The notes: generated by a model from the sequence alone, not told the origin. A stretch of 64,000 nucleotides of DNA from Pedobacter miscanthi (GCF_003315595.1 NZ_QNQU01000008.1:124001-188000), one strand, 5' to 3'. Positions 32,441-41,341 are shown, numbered from the stretch's first letter. Numbers and translations: made by a program.

Positions 32441-32722
32441 TTATTTGTCACCGTAATGACCTAGCGCGGAGATTATAGTTACGGTAACGATTTCGTCTTC
32501 AATTAGATAAATAAGCCTATCTTTTCTGTTAATTTGCCTCGACCAAAATCCGGATAAATCATATTTTAATTTTTCTGGATTTCCTACTCCAGTTTCAGGA
32601 TGTTCATAAAGTTCTTCAATAATTTGATTAACCTTTTTGATAGAACCTTTATCTCCTGATTTCTCAATGGCAAGTAAATTCTTTTGAGCTCTTTCTGATA
32701 CAACTACTTTAAATTTTCCCAT
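32441..32722 (-). CDS. yoeB: YoeB-family toxin (ribosome-dependent mRNA endonuclease)
   Basis: 93 aa. R-A-Q-K-N-L-L-A-I-E-K-S-G-D-K opens the RelE/YoeB fold; SGFWSRQINRKDRLIYLI and the terminal S-A-L-G-H-Y-G-D-K carry the catalytic Arg, His and Tyr typical of YoeB (GHY ending). It cuts mRNA in the ribosomal A site when free of antitoxin. The gene overlaps the antitoxin gene by 19 bases and follows it, the normal order. All key residues are intact. Confidence 0.9.
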   Translation of the reverse strand: MGKFKVVVSERAQKNLLAIEKSGDKGSIKKVNQIIEELYEHPETGVGNPEKLKYDLSGFWSRQINRKDRLIYLIEDEIVTVTIISALGHYGDK

Positions 32723-32913
32723 ATTGATTTACTAGGATCTAAAGTGATGTAATTCCCTTTCTTAACATCATACAGGCTCTTTTTTATCTTGGCCACAAAT
32801 TCAGGATTGTAAGGACTTTCTTCTTCTTTCTGAAAAGTTACATCTAAAGCTTTTAAAACAGCTTCAATTGCAGCTTCTTGTTTTTTGTTTTTAGGATGTG
32901 CGATTATGGTCAT
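32704..32913 (-). CDS. Antitoxin of the YoeB pair (DUF2683-like)
   Basis: 69 aa. It begins MTIIAHPKNKKQEAAIEAVLKALDV, the pattern of DUF2683-type antitoxins that take the place of YefM in Bacteroidota, and ends in an acidic/Trp-containing tail (YITLDPSKSIWENLK) likely to wrap the toxin. Upstream of and overlapping the yoeB gene. Probably autoregulates the pair, as usual in type II systems. A family A repeat lies just beyond the toxin stop. Confidence 0.82.
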   Translation of the reverse strand: MTIIAHPKNKKQEAAIEAVLKALDVTFQKEEESPYNPEFVAKIKKSLYDVKKGNYITLDPSKSIWENLK

Positions 32914-32943
32914 AACAATTGTTGTATAATCAAAAATACGAAA

Positions 32944-33642
32944 TTATTTAATCAACTTTTCAATTACCTGTTTATAGCTGTCGCTTACCGGCAATTCCTT
33001 ATCCGCTATAAATAATGCATTTTTCCGGATAGCAGTTACTTTGTTGATATTTACGATAAATGATTTATGGATCCGTTCGAAATATATGGGCAACTGATCT
33101 TCCACATTTTTCATGCCCATGCGCACTACGGCAGCTTTTGGGCTTGATGAAGTATGGATCTGGATGTAATCTTTAAGCCCTTCAACATAAGTTATGTCAT
33201 CAAAACTGATTTTCATTAAACTATAACCCACGTTTACAAACATATAATCCTGTTTGGGCAGGTTACTGTGTTCGGCAGATTGTTTAAGTTCGTAAAGATC
33301 TTTCGCCTTGTTGCAGGCTTTCATAAAACGGTCTAGCGATACCGGTTTCATTAAATAATCAACCACATCAAGTGCAAAACCATCTAAAGCATATTGCTTA
33401 TAGGCGGTTACAATAATCACCATTGGTTTTTTAACCAAACTTTGTATAAACTGCAATCCGGTAATGCCGGGCATTTGGATATCAATAAAAATGAGATCGA
33501 TCGACTGTTCCTGCATCATCTTATTGGCTGCAAAGGCGTCATCGCAACTGGCCACTAAATCTAAAAATGGAATGCGGCTAATGTTATCAGCCAGTAATTG
33601 CAGGGCTAAAGGCTCATCATCAATGGCTAAACATTTTATCAT
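32944..33642 (-). CDS. LytTR-family response regulator
   Basis: 232 aa. Receiver domain (1-120): acidic DDE near residue 8, phosphorylation Asp in LIFIDIQMPG (about 54), Lys in YLMKPVSLD. LytTR DNA-binding domain (about 135-232) with FVNVGYSLMKISFDDITYVEGLKDYI and FERIHKSFIVN. It overlaps its kinase gene by 4 bases (ATGA). Last gene of the six-gene efflux/TCS run 39322 to 32944, so it is likely to regulate that operon or its inducing signal. Direct repeats bound by LytTR proteins were not identified. Confidence 0.92.
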   Translation of the reverse strand: MIKCLAIDDEPLALQLLADNISRIPFLDLVASCDDAFAANKMMQEQSIDLIFIDIQMPGITGLQFIQSLVKKPMVIIVTAYKQYALDGFALDVVDYLMKPVSLDRFMKACNKAKDLYELKQSAEHSNLPKQDYMFVNVGYSLMKISFDDITYVEGLKDYIQIHTSSSPKAAVVRMGMKNVEDQLPIYFERIHKSFIVNINKVTAIRKNALFIADKELPVSDSYKQVIEKLIK

Positions 33643-34760
33643 ACCGTTAATTTTAAAGTGAGGTTTACATTAAACCAACCGTCCTTTTTATCTATTTTTA
33701 ATTGGTGTTCTTTACCATACAGCAGGTTTAAGCGTCTGCTTACATTTGCAAGACCAATACCCGATGCCGCATCTTTTATTTCATTCTCATCTTCGTTAAA
33801 CTTATTTCGAACAGTAAACGTTAAAAGTTCGTTTTCTGTTTTTAGATCAACAAAAATCTGTGGGTTTTCGATCATCCCAACACCATGTTTAAAAGCGTTT
33901 TCGATAAAAGGGATCAATAACATCGGTTCTATTTCATCAAATTCACTTTCAATGTCGATGTTCGTTTCTATGATTACTTTTTTGCCAAAACGCTGTTTTT
34001 GCAGGTCGATATAAGCCTGCAGGTATTCAGTTTCAGTTTTGATCGATACTTTTTCTTCGTCAGTTTCATAAAGCATATATTGCATCAAACCCGATAATTT
34101 CATTACTGTAGGTTCCAGTTCATTACTTTTTAGCCTTACCAAAGCCACAATGTTGTTCAAAACATTGAAAATAAAATGCGGACTGATTTGTGAACGTAAA
34201 AATGAAAGCTCGGTTTTCATGTTTTCCTGTTCGCGTTGTAAAGATCTTTTTTCTTCCCTGATCCGGTCTGATATCATGGTAAAAGCGGTACTGGCTGCAA
34301 TAGTGAGCAGAAATGTGGGTGTATTGAACCAAAGTGTACGGCCAAGGTTAAAATCGAAATCGGGTAACAGAATTTTAAATAACGTAGAATGAATGGAAAT
34401 GGCCAGAAGTAAACAACCTAAGAGTGATAACCCGTACCAGAAATATTTTTTCTGATAGAAGAAAAAATACATTAAAACCTTGTTATTCAGGTAAAATATA
34501 GCAATCCAATAGAAATAGCTAATGAAATTTAACCTCAGAAACTGATTTTCTTCATAATTACTGAGGTGGTGTGGTGGCCGGCTCCTGTTAGCATTAATAA
34601 TATAGGGTAAAGTGATCAAAACTACCCATACCAGGATGTGCAGGGTGATTTTTATCCACTTTTTGGAGAAATTAATCGTCATTATTTTTTCTTTGGCGCT
34701 TTGCATCGCTAAGTTATTGTTTTTTAAAGTGTTTTCATCGCTTTGATTTATCAAAGACAT
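33639..34760 (-). CDS. LytS/YehU-type sensor histidine kinase
   Basis: 373 aa. Four hydrophobic helices between residues 30 and 160 form the membrane sensor; then a coiled linker and a His_kinase (PF06580) domain with the phospho-His in QISPHFIFNVLNN, followed by an HATPase with FIENAFKHGV (N box) and SGIGLANVSRRL (G box). Starts are uncertain: ATG 34760, 34706 or 34682 (MTINFSKKW) all precede the first helix. Downstream of the MacB-like permease by 46 bases on the same strand, upstream of its regulator. Cell-envelope stress or antimicrobial sensing is inferred from the neighbours. Confidence 0.9.
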   Translation of the reverse strand: MSLINQSDENTLKNNNLAMQSAKEKIMTINFSKKWIKITLHILVWVVLITLPYIINANRSRPPHHLSNYEENQFLRLNFISYFYWIAIFYLNNKVLMYFFFYQKKYFWYGLSLLGCLLLAISIHSTLFKILLPDFDFNLGRTLWFNTPTFLLTIAASTAFTMISDRIREEKRSLQREQENMKTELSFLRSQISPHFIFNVLNNIVALVRLKSNELEPTVMKLSGLMQYMLYETDEEKVSIKTETEYLQAYIDLQKQRFGKKVIIETNIDIESEFDEIEPMLLIPFIENAFKHGVGMIENPQIFVDLKTENELLTFTVRNKFNEDENEIKDAASGIGLANVSRRLNLLYGKEHQLKIDKKDGWFNVNLTLKLTV

Positions 34761-34805
34761 TGTGTTAAATGACTGAAGATCCCGGCCTGAGCCGGGATGC
34801 TAGTG

Positions 34806-36029
34806 TTATTCGTATCTTAATGCATCAATCGGATCTAAATTGGAAGCTTTTTTTGCCGGGTAATAACCAAAGAAAACACCTGTAATGGCACATACAACAA
34901 AGGAAATAATGATTGATGATTCGGCTATCAAAATTGGCCAGTTTAAGAAGTAGGAGATGAGATAAGCAGAACTTACACCCAAAATCACCCCGATTATACC
35001 ACCGGTAATACTGATTAAAATGGCCTCTATTAAAAATTGCATTAAAACGTCCTGGCCCCGGGCACCTATCGACATACGCAAACCGATTTCGCGGGTACGT
35101 TCGGTAACAGAAACATACATAATATTCATAATGCCAATGCCGCCAATAAACAGCGAAATGCCTGCAATAGCGGTTAAAAGAACGGTAAGCATACTACTGG
35201 TTGAACTAATGGTACTAATGAGTTCGGCTTGTGTACGCACCTGAAAATCGTCGGTTTCGGCGGCAGTTAACCTGTGACTTTCCCTTATGGCCTCCGAAAT
35301 TTCGGTAGTTGCAGCCGCGCTCGAAGCTTCGGTTGTTGCCGAGGCGTAAATACTTTGCAGGTAATTGGTTGCGGTAATCCTTTTTTGTACGGTGGTGAAA
35401 GGCGCGAGGATAATATCATCCTGATCCTGACCAAAATTACTTTGTCCTTTAGGTTCTAAAACACCAATGACCTGAAATGGAATATTTTTAAACCTGATGA
35501 TCTGCCCGATCGGATTGCTCCCGTCGGGAAATAAATTATCTATAACAGTTTTACCCAAAAGGCAAACCTTGGCAAAACTTTTTACATCATTTTCGGAAAA
35601 AAGAATGCCATCCTGAAGCTTTAACTGGCGGATATTTAAATAATCCGGACTAACTCCGGTAATGGTGGTGGGCCAGTTATAACCTCCTTTAATCGCCTGT
35701 CCGCTGGTAGAAACCACGGGGGATAAACCATTGATATTTTTAGATTGCAGCTTTTTTATGGCGGTAATGTCTTCCAGTTTCAAGGTCTGGATGCTGCTTC
35801 CCTGCAAACGCACACCTCCGGGCTCATTACTTTGCGGCATAATGGTAATCATGTTCGAACCCATACCTGATAACGACGACCTGATGCTTTGTTTGGAGCC
35901 TTCGCCGATGGCCATCATGGCAATTACTGCGGCCACGCCGATAATGATACCCAGCATGGTTAAAAAAGCACGTAGCTTATTCCTTTTTAATGCCCTGAAA
36001 GCAATTTTCAATAAATTTATAATGCTCAT
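34806..36029 (-). CDS. MacB-like ABC permease (FtsX/MacB_PCD)
   Basis: 407 aa: helix at about 20-43 (LRAFLTMLGIIIGVAAVIAMMAIGEG), a periplasmic MacB_PCD domain, then three helices from 285 with GGIGIMNIMYVSVTERTREIGLRMSIGA, the classic FtsX signature. In E. coli MacB, ATPase and permease are one chain; here they are separate genes 12 bases apart. Works with the ATPase (36042), the adaptor (36788) and the outer-membrane channel (38027) as a mechanotransmission pump that expels peptides, macrolides or lipoproteins from the periplasm. Confidence 0.93.
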   Translation of the reverse strand: MSIINLLKIAFRALKRNKLRAFLTMLGIIIGVAAVIAMMAIGEGSKQSIRSSLSGMGSNMITIMPQSNEPGGVRLQGSSIQTLKLEDITAIKKLQSKNINGLSPVVSTSGQAIKGGYNWPTTITGVSPDYLNIRQLKLQDGILFSENDVKSFAKVCLLGKTVIDNLFPDGSNPIGQIIRFKNIPFQVIGVLEPKGQSNFGQDQDDIILAPFTTVQKRITATNYLQSIYASATTEASSAAATTEISEAIRESHRLTAAETDDFQVRTQAELISTISSTSSMLTVLLTAIAGISLFIGGIGIMNIMYVSVTERTREIGLRMSIGARGQDVLMQFLIEAILISITGGIIGVILGVSSAYLISYFLNWPILIAESSIIISFVVCAITGVFFGYYPAKKASNLDPIDALRYE

Positions 36030-36041
36030 GATCTTTCAAAA

Positions 36042-36788
36042 TTAGTAATCATCAGATTCGGGCAAATTGGCAAGTGCCTCTTTGGCCGAGCGCTGATTTT
36101 GGTTAATGCTGTCTTTTTGGATTTTACCATCCCTAAGCATGATTGTTCTGGTACTGAAAGCGGCGATGTCGGGTTCGTGGGTTACAAAAACAATCGTTTT
36201 CCCCTCTGCATTTAATTCCTGCATCAAAGCCATAATTTCGTAAGAGGTACGGGTGTCTAAATTCCCCGTCGCCTCATCTGCCAAAATCATTACCGGGTGA
36301 TTAACCAATGCCCGTGCAATGGCTACACGCTGCTGCTGACCGCCTGAAAGCTGGCTCGGGGTATGATCGAAACGCTCGGCCAGTTTAACAGATTCGAGCG
36401 ATTTAATAGCCCTTTCTTTACGTTCTTCAGCAGTGATGGTTTTGTTATAGAATAAAGGTAGCTCTACGTTTTCCAGGGCCGATGTTCTTGGCAACAGGTT
36501 ATAAGCCTGAAAAACAAAACCAATTTTAGTGTTCCGCAAACCCGCTAATTCATCGCGATTTAAACTTTTAACATCTACACCATCAAGCAGATAACTGCCC
36601 TCTGTGGGTTTATCTAAGCACCCCAGTATGTTTAAGAGCGTGGTTTTACCCGAGCCGCTGCTGCCCATAATGGTTACAAACTCACCGGCTTTGATGTCAA
36701 AATTAATCCCTTTCAAGGCCCTAACGGTTTGATCGCCCATTACGAATTCACGTTTGAGGTCGTGGATGTCCAATATTTTCTGTTCCAT
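36042..36788 (-). CDS. MacB-like ABC ATPase (LolD/MacB family)
   Basis: 248 aa. GSSGSGKTTLLNILG (Walker A), LSGGQQQRVAIARAL (signature), MILADEATGNLD (Walker B), VTHEPDI (switch His). The opening DLKREFVMGDQTVRALKGINFDI is typical of the LolD/MacB class, which pairs with FtsX-type permeases. Its ATG shares a base with the TAA of the adaptor gene (TAATG), so translation is coupled. Core of the efflux operon. Confidence 0.95.
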   Translation of the reverse strand: MEQKILDIHDLKREFVMGDQTVRALKGINFDIKAGEFVTIMGSSGSGKTTLLNILGCLDKPTEGSYLLDGVDVKSLNRDELAGLRNTKIGFVFQAYNLLPRTSALENVELPLFYNKTITAEERKERAIKSLESVKLAERFDHTPSQLSGGQQQRVAIARALVNHPVMILADEATGNLDTRTSYEIMALMQELNAEGKTIVFVTHEPDIAAFSTRTIMLRDGKIQKDSINQNQRSAKEALANLPESDDY

Positions 36789-37981
36789 TATTTCCTCCCG
36801 CTTCTATTTGGACGTTTTGGCATAAAAGGACTTGATTGACCCTGATTTGCCGCTGCACTTTTGCCCATGCTTTGTGAACCTGTAATTACGACATCTGCCA
36901 CTGCTAATCCTGATAAAACTTCTACGTGGGTATTGTCATTTATACCGGTTTTAATTTTTTTCTGTACCAGTTCTTTCTGACTTTTTTGTACCCAAACGTA
37001 AGCTTCATCGGCTCCGGCTGGCTTTCTATCCGGATTAACCCAGGTCATTTTATATTTGCCTGCCAAAGTTGAGTCTGGTGCAAATTTTATGGCCTTGGTT
37101 GGGATAAGCAAAGCATTGTTTACCTCTTTGGTAAATATGGTAATGTTCGCCGTCATGCCCGGTTTTAGCTTGTTCGCATCGTTTGAGGTATTGATAATGG
37201 TTTTATAGGTAACTACATTCGATGAAATGGACGGACTTAACCTAATCTCCTGGATGGTACCTTTAAAAGTATCGTTTAAAAAGGCATCAACGGTAAAAGT
37301 TGCCCTTTCGCCTTTTGAGATATCGCCTACATCTGCCTCATCTACAGATGCTTCTACCTGCATTTTGGTTAAATCTTTTGCAATACTGAAAATAGTTGGT
37401 GTACTAAAGCTCGCTGCAACGGTTGTTCCTTCACTTACACTTCTCGAAAGCACGGTTCCATCAATCGGAGAATAAATACTGGCCAGCGACAGGTTCTTTT
37501 GTGCCGAGGCCAATTGTGCTTTGATGCTGTTAACCGAAGCTTTTGAAGCATTATAAGTGTACAGCGCATTATCATAATCAGCTTTGCTAACCGCACCAAC
37601 TTTATACAGGTTGCTTTGGCGGCTAAAATTACACTGCTGATAAACCAATGCACTTTGTGCACTCACCAGATTAGCTTGGTATTGATTTACAGTAGCCTCG
37701 AACAGGGTTTTATCCAGTTCGGCCAGTAACTGTCCTTTTTTAACCTTTGAGTTAAAATCCGCATAAAGCGTTTTAATGGTTCCTGATACCTGTGTACCCA
37801 CAGCAACGGTATCTACCGGTTGTACTTTACCTGTGGCGGTAACATTTTCAGAAATGTAACCCATTTTAGATTTTTCGGTCTCGAGCACAACCACCTGTTC
37901 TTTTTTGCGCAGGGCGAAGTACCAAACTGCAAATAATGCAACTGCGATACCGATGATAATAAATATTGTTTTCTTTTTCAT
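36788..37981 (-). CDS. Periplasmic adaptor of MacA/HlyD type
   Basis: 397 aa with an N-terminal membrane anchor (about 4-24). Biotinyl-lipoyl half-motif VAVGTQVSGTIKTLYADFNSKVKKGQLLAELD, an alpha-helical hairpin (95-170), lipoyl second half SIYSPIDGTVLSRSVSEGTTV, beta-barrel and membrane-proximal domain (TKMQVEASVDEADVGDI...GMTANITI). This is the RND/MacA adaptor layout linking inner-membrane pump and TolC channel. C-terminal tail is Gly/Ser/Pro/Arg-rich and probably disordered. Confidence 0.93.
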   Translation of the reverse strand: MKKKTIFIIIGIAVALFAVWYFALRKKEQVVVLETEKSKMGYISENVTATGKVQPVDTVAVGTQVSGTIKTLYADFNSKVKKGQLLAELDKTLFEATVNQYQANLVSAQSALVYQQCNFSRQSNLYKVGAVSKADYDNALYTYNASKASVNSIKAQLASAQKNLSLASIYSPIDGTVLSRSVSEGTTVAASFSTPTIFSIAKDLTKMQVEASVDEADVGDISKGERATFTVDAFLNDTFKGTIQEIRLSPSISSNVVTYKTIINTSNDANKLKPGMTANITIFTKEVNNALLIPTKAIKFAPDSTLAGKYKMTWVNPDRKPAGADEAYVWVQKSQKELVQKKIKTGINDNTHVEVLSGLAVADVVITGSQSMGKSAAANQGQSSPFMPKRPNRSGRK

Positions 37982-38026
37982 GATTCAAATATTAAATAGA
38001 CTAGGCGGTAGCCATCATCATGTATT

Positions 38027-39322
38027 TTAATTGGTAATAGGAACTCCGGTGTAAAAATTATAGATTTTGGTATATAAACTGGCTGTATATTTCGCCTGAA
38101 CAAAGGCCTGTAAAGCCTGTACATATAAATTTTTCTGTTGCAGGTTTTCTACGATGTTGTTGGTGCCTTCTTTTAAAGCCGCATTCGAAATCCGTAAAGC
38201 TTCGCCGGTATAATTAAATTGTTCCTGCGCAGCGGCATACTGGCTATTGGCATTTTGTACATTAATATATGCACGTTCTACATTTTGAGTCAATGTGGTT
38301 TTAGTATCCAAAAGTGCTAAACGGGCCTGTTCAATACCGATATTGGCCTTTGCCACATTGGTTTTGGTTACTTTTCTGTCGAAAATGGGGATAGAAAGTG
38401 TTAAACCGAGATTCTGATAAAAACTGTTGTTCAGCTGATAGCTATAACTGCCCAGGTTATTGTTACTGTAACCTGTATTGAGCGACCCGCCTAAACTTAA
38501 AGTAGGACGCAAAGTTGATTTGGCTTTGGCGAGTTCGGTAGTTTGAAGCTGGATATTCAATTCACCACTTTTAACTTCCGGACGGGTACGCAATGCCTGA
38601 TCCTGTGCCGAAGCCAGGTTATCCAATGCCGGCGCAACAGCAACGGTATCGGTTGTGCTTACCTCAAAAGCAGTTGCTGTAGGTAACTGCAACAGTTGTT
38701 TTAGGGTTAAAATGTTCTGTTGTAAGGTATTTTGCGCGGTAACTAAAGTATATTTGTCGTTGGCATAGGTTGCCTGTAATTGCAAAAGGTCCTTTTTGGC
38801 AATGGTTCCGAATTTAAACTGTTGCTCAGATTGTTTAACCTGCGCCTCGCTGGTGGTTAGCAGATCTTTTAAATAGGTGATGTTTTCTCTTGCAAGTAAA
38901 ATGTTTAGATAAGCCTGTGTAATGGAAATGGTGATATCGTTTTTAGCGGCTTCTACTGATAAGTTAGCAGTTTGTAAGCTGAGTTCTTTAGCTTTAATGT
39001 CGTTTTTTAAATAACTTCCGTTATAGAGTGTAAGATCTGAACTTAAACCAAAACCGCTGGTGTTTTGTAAACCGGATTTATAATTGGTAATGGCCTGCGA
39101 TACATTTCCGGTTAAATTTGGAAGTACAGCCGCTTTTGAGGCAATTAGGTTCTGTTCGGCTGTTTGAGAACTCAGCTTTAAAGTATTAATGCTGATGTTT
39201 TTTTCTTTGGCGTACTCGATGCAGGTTTTCAGATCCCAAACCTGGGGGATATCCTGTGCTTTGGTTGCGTAAGCTGCAACAAGCAAAATGAGTAAAACAA
39301 TATATTTAATGTATCTGCTCAT
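38027..39322 (-). CDS. TolC-like outer-membrane efflux protein
   Basis: 431 aa, Sec signal (about 22 residues), then two OEP repeats each with long coiled-coil helices (TCIEYAKEKNISINTLKLSSQTAEQNL; LDNLASAQDQALRTRPEVKSGELNI) and strand pairs near 100 and 300 that form the barrel. First gene of the minus-strand efflux operon; the adaptor starts 45 bases later. Partner of the MacAB proteins. A family A repeat lies 200 bases upstream, on the far side of its promoter region. Confidence 0.93.
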   Translation of the reverse strand: MSRYIKYIVLLILLVAAYATKAQDIPQVWDLKTCIEYAKEKNISINTLKLSSQTAEQNLIASKAAVLPNLTGNVSQAITNYKSGLQNTSGFGLSSDLTLYNGSYLKNDIKAKELSLQTANLSVEAAKNDITISITQAYLNILLARENITYLKDLLTTSEAQVKQSEQQFKFGTIAKKDLLQLQATYANDKYTLVTAQNTLQQNILTLKQLLQLPTATAFEVSTTDTVAVAPALDNLASAQDQALRTRPEVKSGELNIQLQTTELAKAKSTLRPTLSLGGSLNTGYSNNNLGSYSYQLNNSFYQNLGLTLSIPIFDRKVTKTNVAKANIGIEQARLALLDTKTTLTQNVERAYINVQNANSQYAAAQEQFNYTGEALRISNAALKEGTNNIVENLQQKNLYVQALQAFVQAKYTASLYTKIYNFYTGVPITN

Positions 39323-39533
39323 GGCGAATAATTTTTGTGTCTATAGAACTATTGAACACAAAAATATATCCGGTTGAAGCCGTTTTTTAACAATTGAGAC
39401 GAAGGTAGAAAATGCTGCGACGAAAGGTCTAAACTTTGAGATGAGTTGATTTTGGATTTTAACGGGAAGAGTAAGTTTGTATGTTATTTTGAACGCTAGA
39501 GGACGTTTAATGGGAGATAAAAGAAAATAAGGT

Positions 39534-39660
39534 CGTCATTTCGAGCGGAGTGCAATGTAGCCGAGAAACCAAAGGCTCAGCGGAGCTAAATCTATCTCGA
39601 GATGGAATTCTCCGTGCCCGAAGCAGGCGGGCACTCCGCAATGCTCCGGTCGAGATGACG
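39534..39660. repeat. REP-like palindromic element, family A copy 5 (long form)
   Basis: CGTCATTTCGAGCGGAGTGC to CTCCGGTCGAGATGACG; 127 bases, with the additional GCCCGAAGCAGGCGGGC hairpin and AATCTATCTCGAGATGGAAT. In the 385-base gap between the TolC and LD-carboxypeptidase genes nothing else is seen. Confidence 0.85.
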
Positions 39661-39707
39661 TTTTTTTATTTAAAGTCTGTCTATGATAGTATAAATAGTA
39701 TAATAAA

Positions 39708-40730
39708 CTAAACCGTCCGTAATACCGACCCGGTTTCGTTAACAATTAAGGTATGGTTTACCCCGCACTTTAAAGCAAAATTATTCCGTTGATGGCCTAC
39801 AGGGAAATCAAAGGCAATGGGATAGCTATATTCCTTTACTTTTTCCAGCACAATTTCATAGATGGTTTTACCAAATTCTTCACCGGCATCGTCGGGTTTA
39901 ACTTTAAAGCCACCCACAATCAGGCCTTTCAGGTTTTTAAGCTTTCCACTGCGCTTTAAGTTCCATAACATCCGGTCGATACTATAAAGGTATTCGCCTG
40001 TATCTTCGATAAAAAGAATTTTATTTTTAGTGTTCAGATCAGAATTACTGCCGGCAAGTGTTTCAATAATGCTTAGGTTTCCGCCAACCAAAATGCCATC
40101 TGTTTTTCCCAACCGGTTATTGATATTGACAGGAGCGGTGTAGCCCATCTGTTCGCCAATCAGCACATTTTTTATAGAGAGTATGGTTTCAATCTGTATC
40201 GGTTCGGCCTTGCTCCAATCATCGGGGAAACTGTTGCACATTTTTGAATGAATGGATGCAATGCCATAGTTTTTTGCCAAATGGCAATGTAAAACCGTAA
40301 TATCGCTAAAACCGATGATCCATTTCGGGTTCTTTTTGAAAGAAGAAAAATCAAGCTGATCGATAATCCTTACAAAACCATAACCGCCACGTGCACACAT
40401 GATCGCTTTAATATCGGGATCATCAAGCATTTTCTGAAAATCGACCAATCTTTCTTCATCTGTTCCGCCATAAGTGAAATCGCGTTTACCGATGGTATCA
40501 CCAATCTTAATGTTAAAACCCCAGCTTTGCATCTGTAAAACTGAAGGCTGAACCTGTTCTAAAGTAATATAACCTGCCGGACTGGTTATTCCGATGGTAT
40601 CACCAGGTTTTAAATAGGGAGGGATTTTAAATGATGAACTTTCATTTTCTACCGTATTGGCCAAAGTTTTAAACGCAGGAAATACTGTTGCAGCAGCAAT
40701 AAATGAGGAAAGAAAATGTTTTCGGTTCAT
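39708..40730 (-). CDS. LD-carboxypeptidase (peptidase family S66)
   Basis: 340 aa with an export signal (MNRKHFLSSFIAAATVFPAFKTLA), so periplasmic rather than cytosolic as in E. coli LdcA. After it, PYLKPGDTIGITSPAG is the family opening. Active residues: Ser in WIIGFSDITVLH, Glu in ILFIEDTGEYLY, His in FPVGHQRNNFAL; CARGGYGFVRIIDQLD is the conserved substrate loop. Removes the terminal D-Ala from tetrapeptide stems during peptidoglycan recycling. Single gene; the periplasmic location is unusual enough to note and needs the signal to be genuine. Confidence 0.9.
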   Translation of the reverse strand: MNRKHFLSSFIAAATVFPAFKTLANTVENESSSFKIPPYLKPGDTIGITSPAGYITLEQVQPSVLQMQSWGFNIKIGDTIGKRDFTYGGTDEERLVDFQKMLDDPDIKAIMCARGGYGFVRIIDQLDFSSFKKNPKWIIGFSDITVLHCHLAKNYGIASIHSKMCNSFPDDWSKAEPIQIETILSIKNVLIGEQMGYTAPVNINNRLGKTDGILVGGNLSIIETLAGSNSDLNTKNKILFIEDTGEYLYSIDRMLWNLKRSGKLKNLKGLIVGGFKVKPDDAGEEFGKTIYEIVLEKVKEYSYPIAFDFPVGHQRNNFALKCGVNHTLIVNETGSVLRTV

Positions 40731-40790
40731 TTAAAAGTGGTTGTCGTGTTGATCAGGCTAATATATGATTTAAAATACTGGCATAAAAGA

Positions 40791-40821
40791 AAAGGGATTT
40801 ATATCCATAAATCCCTTTTTT
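40791..40821. terminator. Hairpin upstream of LD-carboxypeptidase
   Basis: AAAGGGATTTA and TAAATCCCTTT form an 11-bp stem with a TATCCA loop; T-rich on either strand. As no plus-strand gene precedes it, it more likely ends a minus-strand transcript coming from the tRNA-like region at 41265-41503. Confidence 0.65.
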
Positions 40822-41157
40822 AAACCAAACAAATTAATCTGTAAAAGATTAGTATAATGTGAATTATATAAATAACCAAGTTTGAAATAAAAAGTTTTTC
40901 GAATTGTAAAAAAAAATGTTGTGATATTCATGTGCCATAATTAATTTTTTATAGGGTTTTGAAAAACACCATACCTGCCAAATAGCCCTGATGGAAACGG
41001 AAATACTTTTTGGCCCCGTTTTTTTGTATTCTTGGAAGGTTTTTGCCAAAAAGATTGGAGTGCACAGCAGGAACAGACCTAAACCATGAGCACAAAAATT
41101 GCGCTTTAAAACAATTTAAAAGTAGGGAAGTGGCGGGTAACTTTTTTATAAAAGTTA

Positions 41158-41182
41158 AAGGCTATCCCTCGCGGATAGCCTT
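41158..41182 (-). terminator. Hairpin downstream of tRNA-like gene
   Basis: AAGGCTATCC-CTCGC-GGATAGCCTT, 10 bp. On the minus strand it is followed by TAACTTTTATAAAA, so it could end the tRNA transcript. Confidence 0.55.
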
Positions 41183-41264
41183 TGCTAACAACAAAACAAA
41201 TATAAGATAACCAAATCTTACCTGATTGAGCAGAATCAGGTAAAGTGCTATGAGATACACTTTG

Positions 41265-41335
41265 CGGCCTAGTAATGGATTCGAACCATTGTAAAGAGTT
41301 TATGAAACCCCAACCTTCCAATCGGTCAACTGGCC
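41265..41335 (-). tRNA. tRNA-like gene with CAT anticodon (Met/Ile class, possibly degenerate)
   Basis: Minus strand 41335 to 41265, 71 bases. Acceptor arms GGCCAGT and ACTaGGCC pair over 7 bp with one bulged A. D arm ACC-GATTGGAA-GGT; anticodon arm GGGGT-TTCATAA-ACTCT with CAT at 41304-41302; T arm AATGG-TTCGAAT-CCATT. No CCA is encoded, common in Bacteroidota. The bulge, two G-T pairs in the anticodon stem and a short D arm are unusual, so this is either a divergent functional tRNA, a tRNA-like RNA, or a decaying copy. Intergenic position and flanking hairpin support transcription. Confidence 0.5.
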
Positions 41336-41341
41336 TTGTTT

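Noticed and set aside
32271-32456. 61-aa plus-strand frame
   Set aside because: Encoded by a family A repeat copy and its flank.
40864-41049. 61-aa minus-strand frame
   Set aside because: AT-rich, poor coding character, and no recognisable motif; I kept only the 53-aa frame at 41342-41503, with low confidence.
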